Positions 56,101 to 64,000 of a stretch of DNA of 64,000 bases are shown piece after piece. Below the pieces are notes generated by a model. It worked only from the letters and a program-made list of their open reading frames with translations. It ran no database searches and was not told the origin of the DNA. Positions within the stretch are counted from its first letter, which is position 1; the number at the start of each line of letters is the position of its first letter. The stretch covers positions 5,959,466 through 6,023,465 of the forward strand of contig NC_036459.1 in NCBI RefSeq assembly GCF_002775205.1, read 5' to 3'. The translations under genes and the position numbers were made by a program. The stretch comes from Xiphophorus maculatus (taxonomy: Eukaryota; Chordata; Actinopteri; Cyprinodontiformes; Poeciliidae).

Positions 56101-56366
56101 GCGTTCCCTCGCCCGGACGCGGGTCACCGGGGCCCCACTCTGGAGCCAGGCCTGGAGGGGGGGCACGATGGCGAGCGTCTGGTGGCCGGGCTTTAACCCA
56201 TGGAGCCCGGCCGGGCTCAGCCCGAAGAGGAAACATGGGTCCCCCCTCCCATGGGCCCACCACCTGTGAGAGGGGCCAAAGGGGTCGGGTGCAGTGTGGG
56301 ATGGGTGGCAGCAGAGGGAGGGGACCCTGGCGATCCGATCCTCGGTTGCAGAAGCTGGCTCTTGGG
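53146..56366 (-). mobile_element. Rex3 non-LTR retrotransposon, nearly full coding region
   Basis: The element lies on the minus strand with its 3' end at the TCCA repeats near 53146-53160 and its 5' side near 56366, followed by a TA run. Positions 54052-54072 and 54497-54516 match the widely used Rex3 primer pair, which identifies the RTE-clade Rex3 family. Coding is open throughout, unlike most Rex3 copies, which are 5'-truncated. Confidence 0.92.
53170..56350 (-). CDS. Rex3 endonuclease-reverse transcriptase polyprotein
   Basis: One uninterrupted frame of more than 1000 codons, ending at 53170, encodes an APE-type endonuclease ([54 protein letters not shown]) and a reverse transcriptase ([82 protein letters not shown]), with a C-terminal [17 protein letters not shown]. 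The catalytic FADD is intact. In the endonuclease the motif that should read IDF or LDY reads [11 protein letters not shown], so the aspartate has become asparagine. The frame continues 5' into flanking repeat DNA, and the true start codon is not clear. Confidence 0.9.
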
Positions 56367-56402
56367 ACGTATATATATATATATTTATATAATTATATAT
56401 AA

Positions 56403-56810
56403 TGAATGGGGGAAGCCGGAGTACCTGGTGGGAACCCATGCATACACGTGGAAACTGCCACCGTGCAGCCCTTGCTTTTTTATAAACAGAAGTATAAAGG
56501 ACTAAAACTACCATAACTAAGAAAAACTATAATAAAACAAAGCAAGATTTATTTAATTAATAACTAATAAAAATGAGCAACTACACTCTAAAAACGAATT
56601 AAAACAAGTCACAAAACAATTTATTGCAATTTATTGATCGCAATAAATTGCAACCAATTACTGGTTGCATTTTTAGAGTCAGATATACAGACTGCAATGG
56701 ATGAACGTGGATGTTGGACTGAATGGGGGAAGCCGGAGTACCCGGAGGGAACCCATGCATACACGGGGAAACTCTGCCACCGTGCAGCCCTCGCTTTTTT
56801 AAACAGACGA
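56403..56810. repeat. Dispersed repeat, copies 2 and 3 (right of Rex3)
   Basis: Copy 2 (56403-56485) and copy 3 (56672-56810) repeat the GAATGGGGGAAGCCGGAGTA block seen left of Rex3. Copy 3 shares the longer lead-in AGAGTCAGATATACAGACTG with copy 1. AT-rich DNA lies between. Confidence 0.75.
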
Positions 56811-56927
56811 ATACAGGAACTAAAACTTCCACCAAGCAATATTTAACTAAAAATAACTAATAGAAATGAGCAAATACTAGGGAGGCCCAGATTAGCTAAC
56901 TCTCACCTCTCTTTTGAATATAAAACA

Positions 56928-58430
56928 TCAGCGGTCCATGTTGGCTGGTTTGCTCTTATCTTTATATTGCCGCATAAATGATGCGGTGACGACTTTTTTA
57001 AAACGCCTCCAAAATGAAACCTCTTTCACTGGGCTATTGTCTTCGTCAGAGGTGATGTCCTGATTTTGTCCGGGTTTTGGTTGATGCCTGATGTTCTGTG
57101 TCTCCATCTTGGTTTTTGTGGCAATCTTTGGATGGACTGCTTTTGATTGCCGCCTGAATTTCTTTGCTGACACAAATTGGCGATGGACTGCTTTCAATTT
57201 TGAGGTCTCTGGAAATTCTGTCTGTGTTTTCACAGAGACCATTTTGTTCTTGTTCTCTCCTTGTGTAATCACATTATGTCCCATTTCATTCTCATCAGAT
57301 GTGGCTTCACTCTTTCTTTGAGGTTCTGGGGACTTGGGCAAATTTTCTATTTCCTCTGAGTCTTGAAGCAGTCGCATCTGTTCATATAGCTGGAGCTGTC
57401 TCAAACAACACTCATAACTATTTTCTAGGAAAGTTCTCCTTTCAACTCCCTCAGGTAGCGACGCAGTTGTTTTCCACAGTTCTTGAAGAAGTTGGTTTAA
57501 ATATTGTTGAAGGTCAACAATCAATTTAAATAAAGGTTGTGGCTCTTTTGGACATGGGAGAAGCAAAGGGATGGGGATTTCAGTGTTGTCGTGTTTGTAG
57601 CCTTCATCTTCAGATGTTTGGTCGTCAGGGACCTCAGGGACGTTCTCTAACTGGACATTTTCTAGGGTTTGATCGTGAGAGACATCGGGAACTTTCTCTA
57701 CCTGGATGTGTAATGGTTCAGACACAGTTAGAGAGGGTGGTGTATTATTCATATCCTCACAGGTCAATGGCTCTTTCTCCGCTGGCTCATTGTCTGTCTC
57801 CGGTGCTTCATACATTGATTCATTTTCCACATCCAGTTCAGTAGGGAAGACAGTTTCCCTGGTATGAGCCTCCTGTTCTAAGCAGTCTGTCAGATCATCT
57901 TGTTTTTTCAGAACAGTACTATCGTATTTTTCATCTGCATTTTCAGTGGATGAAATCTTAGAAACCGATGGAGGGAAATCTTCTTGTGAGGTCTTAACAT
58001 CCTGCATCGATTGTTCCTCCTGTGTTTGAGCCACCGGATCTTGTGTTTCAGGGATAATTTCCTTTATGGTGATCTGTAAGGCGTCCTGCATTTCGGTGAT
58101 TTCAATTGAAATATGTTGATCAATAGGAGCGCGTAGCTCCACCCAGACCTTCAGTGGTAGCGGCTCCTCCTTCTTCTTCTTCCTCTTCCTCTCAGGTGGT
58201 CCGTTCTTTCCTTCGTCATTCACGGTCTCCTGTGTTGCATCGATGGGTTCAATGATGAGTGAATTGTAAAACTTTCCAGTATTGTCATCCAAACTGTGTT
58301 CATGTCCTTCTAAACATATCATGAAGGGCACCTTCTTTTTCTCACTACACATCGTCGTCTGTGGCTCAACTTCCCTCACAACAACATTGTTGGGTGTATC
58401 TATCTTAACAATAAGCTGGTTTGACGACAT
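56928..58430 (-). CDS. Unrecognised intronless 500-residue protein
   Basis: I do not recognise this gene. A single frame of 500 codons starts at an ATG (58430) and has no introns. Residues 1-80 are mixed and end in a basic run (RKRKKKKEE). Then comes a compact segment (PLKVWVELRAPIDQHISIEI). Residues 115-280 are acidic and look disordered, with an internal repeat of the type EKVPDVSHDQT / ENVPEVPDDQT. Residues 295-365 look helical (LFKLIVDLQQYLNQLLQELW, YECCLRQLQLYEQMRLLQ). The C-terminus is strongly basic (FWRRFKKVVTASFMRQYKDK). It contains no transposase or polymerase motif. Upstream are three TGATGTCAC boxes. An open frame of 1.5 kb amid decayed repeats argues for a real gene, possibly a retrogene or a new lineage-specific gene. 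Confidence 0.65.
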   Translation of the reverse strand: MSSNQLIVKIDTPNNVVVREVEPQTTMCSEKKKVPFMICLEGHEHSLDDNTGKFYNSLIIEPIDATQETVNDEGKNGPPERKRKKKKEEPLPLKVWVELRAPIDQHISIEITEMQDALQITIKEIIPETQDPVAQTQEEQSMQDVKTSQEDFPPSVSKISSTENADEKYDSTVLKKQDDLTDCLEQEAHTRETVFPTELDVENESMYEAPETDNEPAEKEPLTCEDMNNTPPSLTVSEPLHIQVEKVPDVSHDQTLENVQLENVPEVPDDQTSEDEGYKHDNTEIPIPLLLPCPKEPQPLFKLIVDLQQYLNQLLQELWKTTASLPEGVERRTFLENSYECCLRQLQLYEQMRLLQDSEEIENLPKSPEPQRKSEATSDENEMGHNVITQGENKNKMVSVKTQTEFPETSKLKAVHRQFVSAKKFRRQSKAVHPKIATKTKMETQNIRHQPKPGQNQDITSDEDNSPVKEVSFWRRFKKVVTASFMRQYKDKSKPANMDR

Positions 58431-58623
58431 CCTTCTTTCAGTCAGAGATAAATCAGTTTTCTACTAGATTCTGTAAAGATTTCACACAAAATCAGTGTCC
58501 GTTGAGTATCAAGCAAAGTTGAACTTTTGAGTGTCGAAAGGAACTCCCAGGTGAATGTGTCGCGAACGGCTGCTATGCGGTTGTGACAAAGGTTGATCAA
58601 TATGACAAGCCTAAATAAAGGTT

Positions 58624-58708
58624 TGATGTCACAAAATTCTGCCTATGACACGGTAGTGTGATGTCACACATTGTGACATTACACTACACTACACTACGGT
58701 GATGTCAC
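58624..58708 (-). promoter_or_regulatory. Three CRE-like boxes upstream of the intronless gene
   Basis: TGATGTCAC occurs at 58624-58632, 58659-58667 and 58700-58708, that is, 195-280 bp upstream of the ATG on the minus strand (where it reads GTGACATCA). The CRE/ATF consensus is TGACGTCA. Three identical boxes within 85 bp are unlikely by chance. Between the last two is a short ACACT repeat. Confidence 0.55.
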
Positions 58709-58709
58709 G

Positions 58710-60080
58710 TTGCCATGGTTTCCTTTGAATTCAAACACTGATACTGTAATATTTCAAATACTCAAGAAAACATCCGTTTATTCAATACCATTTATACATA
58801 AGTAACATATATTATATTGTAAACTGTTTATTTCTTTAGCAGAATGGCATGTTATGGTTTACAACAATCATCTTTGGTGTCAAGTGTGTTAGTTTCATAA
58901 TTTTGGTGCTTTTTCACCTCTCATTTTCTCATTTTTAGCTTCCTAAAAACTAGACTTGAATTGAAACAAGAGAAGAAATATAAAGCCTAAAAAATACAGT
59001 ATCATTCAAACAGCAGCTGCAAAATCAGATAATCAAGAAAATCCAGCAAAGACCTCAGAGATGCGTCTCCTATATGTAAAAACATATTTGCTGAGTTACA
59101 AATTTTGAGGGTTTTTTTGTCACATAAATACATTTATATGTACGTTACATTTTAAAGAATATAGTTTATAAAAAATATCATAACAGATTATTTTAATAAT
59201 TTAACTCTACGAATCACTTTGCAAGTCATAATAAACTATTTTATGTGGAAAATAAAATAGTTTTATTGGCATTGCCGTGGAAAATATTTGCTTAGTTACA
59301 ATTTTCTTGTGCTTATTTAGTTACATAAATTTTTCAGATGCTGAAACACCATATCATCACACTGTAATAATGAAACACACTGTAATAAATATATGTGTTT
59401 AAAACTGCATTTTAAACAATGTAGTTTATAAAAACTTTGTCAAATATTTGTTCTTCCATTTTATTTAGCATTTTTACATCCTTTCTGTGCTGAAATACAG
59501 ATTAAATTACCAAGAAGAGCCAAAACATTTGTGAGCCAAGTTCCTTTCGGCAGCAAAAATAATAATAATAATAATAAAAAATAAAAATAAAAACAGTTGT
59601 AGTTTACTAGATTTGAGGGGCGATTAAGTATTTATTACAGTATTAGAATATCAAAATAAACACATTCCTCTAACTTGTCCTTTTACCTATCTAACATAAA
59701 TATATATTTTTAATCCCATAAGATGTAATTATTGAATGTATTCAGATATTTCCCCCTCAAAAATGACAATATTGACTTTATAAGTGGACCTTCCATTTTG
59801 AAATTCCAGACATTGATGAAACAGTGACATCTAGTGGTGAAATTGATTAGAGTAATATCTTTGAAGGGTTTTTTTAAATTTCGAAAATACCCATTTTACA
59901 TGGATGAAACATTTTGAGGAACAGCTTTAAGAGTTTATTTCAGTTTATTTGATAACTCTTCTGCATATATGACCAACAACGTAACAAACAGGATTGTTGC
60001 AGTTAAAAACACGATGAAACATTAACAGGATGATGTGAAACACGTAAAACCACTGATACACACAGAGACGTTTGGCTTCT
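58710..60080. other. AT-rich interval, no gene seen
   Basis: Very AT-rich, with a run of AATAATAAT at about 59560-59577. Two loosely similar segments (AAAACATATTTGCTGAGTTA near 59080 and AAAATATTTGCTTAGTTACA near 59280) suggest an old local duplication. No gene recognised. Confidence 0.5.
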
Positions 60081-60211
60081 TCAGAGACGTTTGGCAGCTT
60101 TGTTTTTAGGAGGGATGTTGTCAGTGAAGGTACCTGGAGGTCTGCAGTTTGCCGACTCCACTAGGAAGATGAAAAACGACTGAAGGCCGAACACAATGTC
60201 TTCAGGTGGAC
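60081..60211 (-). CDS. Possible terminal exon of an unidentified protein
   Basis: On the minus strand an acceptor (AACGTTCAG) is followed by an open frame of 42 codons and a stop. It reads PPEDIVFGLQSFFIFLVESA then NCRPPGTFTDNIPPKNKAAK. A hydrophobic stretch followed by a polar tail looks like the end of a membrane protein. No upstream exon was found in this window; the DNA beyond is retrotransposon debris. It may be a gene fragment or chance. Confidence 0.3.
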
Positions 60212-61019
60212 CTGAACGTTGAGGAAGGATCCACATAGATCACAGCTTAGAGGAGCAGCAGGGGCCCATGCTGGTATGCAACAGCGTGGCTGGAATATCT
60301 ACAACAAACTCAACTGTAATCTCTCGATGTGGAAAAATACGAACCCCGGGTTATCCATTAAATCTGCGATTCCTCGATGTATCAGCTATTACCACCAGCT
60401 TCCTGTTGCCACACAGGCCCAGTCGCCAGCAATTCAACTTTAAAAGATGCTTAGCTTTTCTTTGTGGATTAGTACTTTTCCAAAGTTCTGGAAGCTTTAG
60501 AGGAATTTATTGACAACTGCTTCGATCGGATCTGCACCATTAAGAAAAACAAGAACACACCAAGCACTCCAACTCAAACCTCTAAAAGAACCCGCCCAGG
60601 AACACCAAGTAGCGCGGATAACTCACCCACATTGTCATCCAATCCCAGACTTTGAGAGATGAGTGTCATCTTATTGCCTATTGAACAAAAAATGTCTAAA
60701 TTTGAAAACAGACTTTCATTGATCGAATTATTGCATAAAGAATTTCAAGACTTGCGTGGTAGTCTGGAATTCAGTCTACAGAAACTTTGGTAAAAGAAAA
60801 CAATGGCCTTCTCTCAAAACACTCATTTATATTGAACACAGTGGAGAAAATAGTAAACCAAACAATCCCGACAATAATTACAGTTTTGATTGGCTTTAAA
60901 CATTATTGTGGAAACAATAAATCAAAATTCCTATCAGGAAATTTAACAAAATAAATTAAAAACGATGCGATAAAAGCCAAATGTTAGTGACAGAAAGTGG
61001 CGACTTTTTGAGGTGTGAT

Positions 61020-61260
61020 CAGTTATTGATCATATTATTTGCACATAGCAACAGTTGTTACTAGGAAATTTAGAAAATGCATAAGAAATCAATTTTTTTG
61101 GCGTACCCTCTAGTGCGGTGCCGCCATTTGTCACGTACAGAACCGGTTTTAACTGGTTTCAACAGGATGTTGGTGGCGTATAAACACTGAAAAATAACCT
61201 CTGATACATAGTATCAGAAAGTAGAAGCTGTTCTCAGAACAGTTTGTTCTAAAACTTTTC
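61020..61260. repeat. Repeat block duplicated at 62400-62610
   Basis: ATTTGCACATAGCAACAGTT, CCCTCTAGTGCGGTGCC and AACCGGTTTTAACTGGTTTC occur here and again within the Rex1-like remnant at about 62406-62520, continuing to GATACATAGTATCAGAAAGT. This looks like a mobile or recombined segment placed twice within 1.4 kb. Confidence 0.75.
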
Positions 61261-62790
61261 TGTATCTAGAAGTCGGGAGAAGAGGCAGTTGAAGAGACTG
61301 AGCAGTAACAAGGTTACAGGTCCAGATAGTGTCAGCCCAGAATCCTGAAGGCTCTGTGTGATTCTGCATCACCTCTTCAACATTAGCCTGACCTGAGAGA
61401 AGGTTCCACTGTTATGGAAGACATCCTGCCTGGTCCGCTACAAAAGAAAACATACCTACCAGCCATCAATGACCCTTTGACCTGATAACCCACATCATGA
61501 AGGTCTTGGAGAGACCTTCATGATGGATATATCAAGACCCCCTGCAGTTTGCTTATCACTGTGAAGTTGGAGTTGAAGATGTCATCATACACCTGCTTCA
61601 ACAAACCCATTGCCATTTGGACAAAGCAGGCAGCACTGTTAGGATCATGTTATGTGATTTCTCCAGTGCATTTAATACAATTCAACTTAATTTGCTCTGT
61701 GACAAACTCCAGAAGACACAAGTGGAGGCCTCAACAATCGCCTGACTACCTCACAAACAGACCACAGTCTGTGATACTGAAGAAGGACTGTGTGTGTCTA
61801 ACCAGGTGGTCAGCAACACAGGAACACCACAGGGGACTGTATTCTCACCATTCCTTTTCACTCTGTACACATCAGACTTACAGTCCAAATCCAACTTCTG
61901 TCATGTTCAGAAATACTCAGATGACTCTACAGTTGTTGGGTGTATCAGAGATGGACAAGAGGCTGAGTACAAAGAGCTGGTGGACCGCTTTGTGTCATGG
62001 TGTGGGAACAATTGTCTCATCTTAAATGTAAACTAAACAAAGGAGATGATTGTCAATTTCAGGAGGAACAGGATTAGATTAAATCAAATTTCCGTCATGG
62101 GAGAAATCTAGGTGGTTAAGGAATATAAATACCTCAGTGTTCATCTGGACAACAGACTGGACTGGACATGCAACAATGAAGCCGTCTATAAGAAGGTACA
62201 GAGCAGACTGCACTTCTTGAGGAAGCTAAGGTCCTTCAAGGTTTGCAGCAAGATGCTACAGATCTTCTATAAGTCGGTTGCTGAGAGCATCATCTGTTCT
62301 GCTGTCATCTGTTGGGGCAGCAGCATCAGAGCCAGGGAGGCTCAACAGCCTGATAAAGAAGGCTGGTTCTATTCTGGGGACGACTGTGAAACCTCTGGAG
62401 ATGATCATTTGCACATAGCAACAGTTATTACTAGTAAATTCAGAAAATGCATAAGAAATACATTTTTTGGCATACCCTCTAGTGCGGTGCCATACAGAAC
62501 CGGTTTTAACTGGTTTCAACAGGATGTTGGTGGCGTATAAACACTGAAAACCAACCTCAGATACATAGTATCAGAAAGTAGAAGCTGTTCTCAGTCAGAA
62601 CAGTTTGTACTGTACAAAAAAGCCCAACAGCCTGATAAAGAAGGCTGGTTCTGTTCTCGGAACGACGGTGGAACCTCTGGCGATGATTATGCAAAGAAGG
62701 ATTCTTCATAGGATCAAGAAAATTATGGACAACCCTGAACATCCTCTTCATGAGACTGTCTTGGGAAGGTGGAGTATCTTCAGTTAGAGG
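61261..62790 (+). mobile_element. Rex1-like LINE remnant, broken and internally duplicated
   Basis: Reverse-transcriptase pieces are visible on the plus strand with stops and frameshifts: VSNTGTPQGTVFSPFLFTLY, then KYSDDSTVVG (the YADD-type catalytic box, here YSDD), then FVSWCGNNCL, EYKYLSVHLDNRLDW and VAESIICSAVICWGS. The site TTCTCCAGTGC at 61659 matches most of the standard Rex1 forward primer. A block near 62343-62404 is repeated at about 62624-62685, with the 61020-type repeat between them. Not functional. Confidence 0.75.
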
Positions 62791-63199
62791 CTTCCTTAGA
62801 TTTATTGTATTACAGACTGCTACAAGAGATCTTTCATACTAGCAGACAGTATGATATATGCTGTAATGCCTACAGCCATTACAATCTATAATAACTCTAA
62901 TAACCCAAATCCTAACCTATATAACCCCTATATACACCGTGCTCATCAGGAGAGGAGGGCTCGCTTTCTTCACTTCTTGTCAATCACAACAGTGGCTTGG
63001 ATCCCTGAAGTCCTATCCTCCTTCCTATCCTCTAGACCCGGGCCGGGGGCGTGTCGCCCTCCCAGGCCCCCCTGAAGCTCCGGCCCTGCCTATAAGAGTT
63101 ACACATGAACAACACAAAACTGACCTCAGATCAGCCAGAGGGAATATAAATCTCTTCAGTTGGTTGGAGCTGCATCAGAGTGCCGTTCTACTTCCCACC
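62791..63199. other. Junction and promoter of the second gene copy
   Basis: Leftover sequence is followed by a GC-rich patch (about 63035-63080) and then, from about 63105, DNA homologous to the 5' side of the gene at 48790 (AACACAAAACTGACCTCAGA, TATAAA at 63145-63150, GGAGCTGCATCAGAGTGCCG). Confidence 0.7.
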
Positions 63200-63472
63200 A
63201 TGATGCTGTTAATCATGATGATGATGATGATGATGATGATGGCTACTTTTACATCCTCTGGTCCTATTTTTGGTCCAATTGGGGACGTAAGGTGAGATTC
63301 AACCTCAATCAGCCTCACTTTATCTCTGGAGTTCTGCTGCTCTGACAGATGAGATCAGGCTTTTGTTGTTGTTGATGATGTTTTCTGTCTGCAGTGAATC
63401 CAAACTCGTGGAGGACGACAGGAACTTCCCTGAGATTCCTCACCGTTCTCCAAATATTGCAAACTCCCCCGG
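63200..63472 (+). pseudogene. Second, probably truncated copy of the secreted-protein gene
   Basis: Two exons match the gene at 48790. Exon 1, 63200-63291, carries a signal peptide with nine consecutive ATG codons. Exon 2, 63395-63472, has the same 78-nt length and phase (SESKLVEDDRNFPEIPHRSP). The TATA box, splice sites and start are conserved. Within exon 2 most differences change the amino acid. After about 63735 the DNA aligns with copy 1 sequence from beyond its exon 7 (GGCCAGTGAGGCATCTTTAC against GGCCAATGAAGCATCTTTAA near 50885), so exons 3-7 appear deleted. A last exon could lie past the window end, so pseudogene status is inferred. Confidence 0.6.
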
Positions 63473-64000
63473 GTGAGTCATGTCAACGTTATGGAGGTTT
63501 TTATGACTGTAATCAAAACATTTGCTCCTAAAACTTAGTTTTAAGTTCATTTGTACACCAAGGTATTTGCCTTTGAGTTTTGGTTATGAGGTTGGCAAAA
63601 AATAAACAGTTGTGTTTCATCTACATCTGTATTTTTGGAGTGATTCGAGAACAGTGCCTTGAGGTACTCAACATTTGATCTTTATTAGTTTAAATTTAGA
63701 ATTATCAAAGAACAGAATCTAGCTCATCACTACTAAAGGCCAGTGAGGCATCTTTACGTTTCTGTAACTCACCACCCTAATACATACAGAAAGGTTTAAT
63801 GTCCTTATCTTCTATCAGTTTAATTTTATTTAAAAAAAAATTTTTAAGAAAAATGATTAACTTGTATGTTGTGCTGCAATGTTTAACTGTGTGGGTATCA
63901 ATAAATCTTTACGAAAGGGGAAAAAAAAATACACCATCCTAATATATACTGCTCAAAAAAATAAAGGGAACACTTTAAGTGTTAAACACCTGTTTAAGTG
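63473..64000. other. Downstream of the second copy; MITE end at window edge
   Basis: The intron sequence is shared with copy 1 to about 63730, then a stretch homologous to copy 1 near 50885, then AT-rich DNA. From about 63945 TATACTGCTCAAAAAAATAA, then AGGGAACACTTTAAG begins a common fish DNA-repeat type that runs out of the window. Confidence 0.55.

Noticed and set aside
53536-56505. Many open frames antisense or out of frame to Rex3
   Set aside because: The GC-rich Rex3 coding strand leaves other frames open by composition; only the minus-strand polyprotein frame has domains.
61549-62036. 158- and 80-codon frames as host genes
   Set aside because: They are pieces of a decayed Rex1-like reverse transcriptase.

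Overview
This window is nuclear DNA from a teleost fish, most likely a percomorph. The evidence is vertebrate-type split genes with GT-AG introns, fish-typical mobile elements (an almost intact Rex3 retrotransposon, a decayed Rex1-like one, hAT and Tc1-type elements), and the AT-rich, repeat-filled introns. The species cannot be fixed from sequence alone.

Layout. 1-9375: a 38-bp satellite array with a higher-order period of about 2.6-2.9 kb and a few inverted monomers. 9376-10990: a gap with a CpG-containing promoter-like segment carrying an X-box, plus decayed satellite monomers. 10998-18864 (minus): GNS, 13 exons, with the usual last exon not found. 19967-25709 (plus): DENND6B, 20 exons. 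27784-32986 (minus): GCC1, four coding exons. 36459-41000 (plus): ARF5, six exons. 42558-43911 (minus): LAMTOR4, four exons. 44074-45462 (plus): ATP6V1F, two exons. For all six, the exon lengths that I read add up to an intact frame.

45463-64000 is accessory: MITEs, a hAT element that keeps a transposase first exon, and an unrecognised secreted-protein gene (48790-51415, plus) built partly from five tiny symmetric exons. Then come the Rex3 element, an unrecognised intronless 500-codon gene (56928-58430, minus), Rex1-like remnants, and a second partial copy of the secreted-protein gene (63200-63472).

How the genes relate. All six recognised genes act in the Golgi-endosome-lysosome system: a lysosomal sulfatase (GNS), a Rab exchange-factor family protein (DENND6B), a Golgi golgin (GCC1), an Arf GTPase (ARF5), a Ragulator subunit (LAMTOR4) and a V-ATPase subunit (ATP6V1F). 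LAMTOR4 and ATP6V1F are head to head with about 160 bp between start codons, and that gap holds a perfect 10-bp CLEAR palindrome (TFEB/TFE3 site). GNS has a CLEAR-like site about 140 bp above its start. ARF5-GCC1-ATP6V1F matches the human 7q32 neighbourhood. DENND6B beside ARF5 mirrors human ARF4-DENND6A on 3p14, which suggests an ancient linkage.

The most novel items are the microexon secreted-protein gene with its fast-evolving partial duplicate, the intronless orphan gene under three CRE-like sites, and the CRE-like satellite next to the 3'-shortened GNS.
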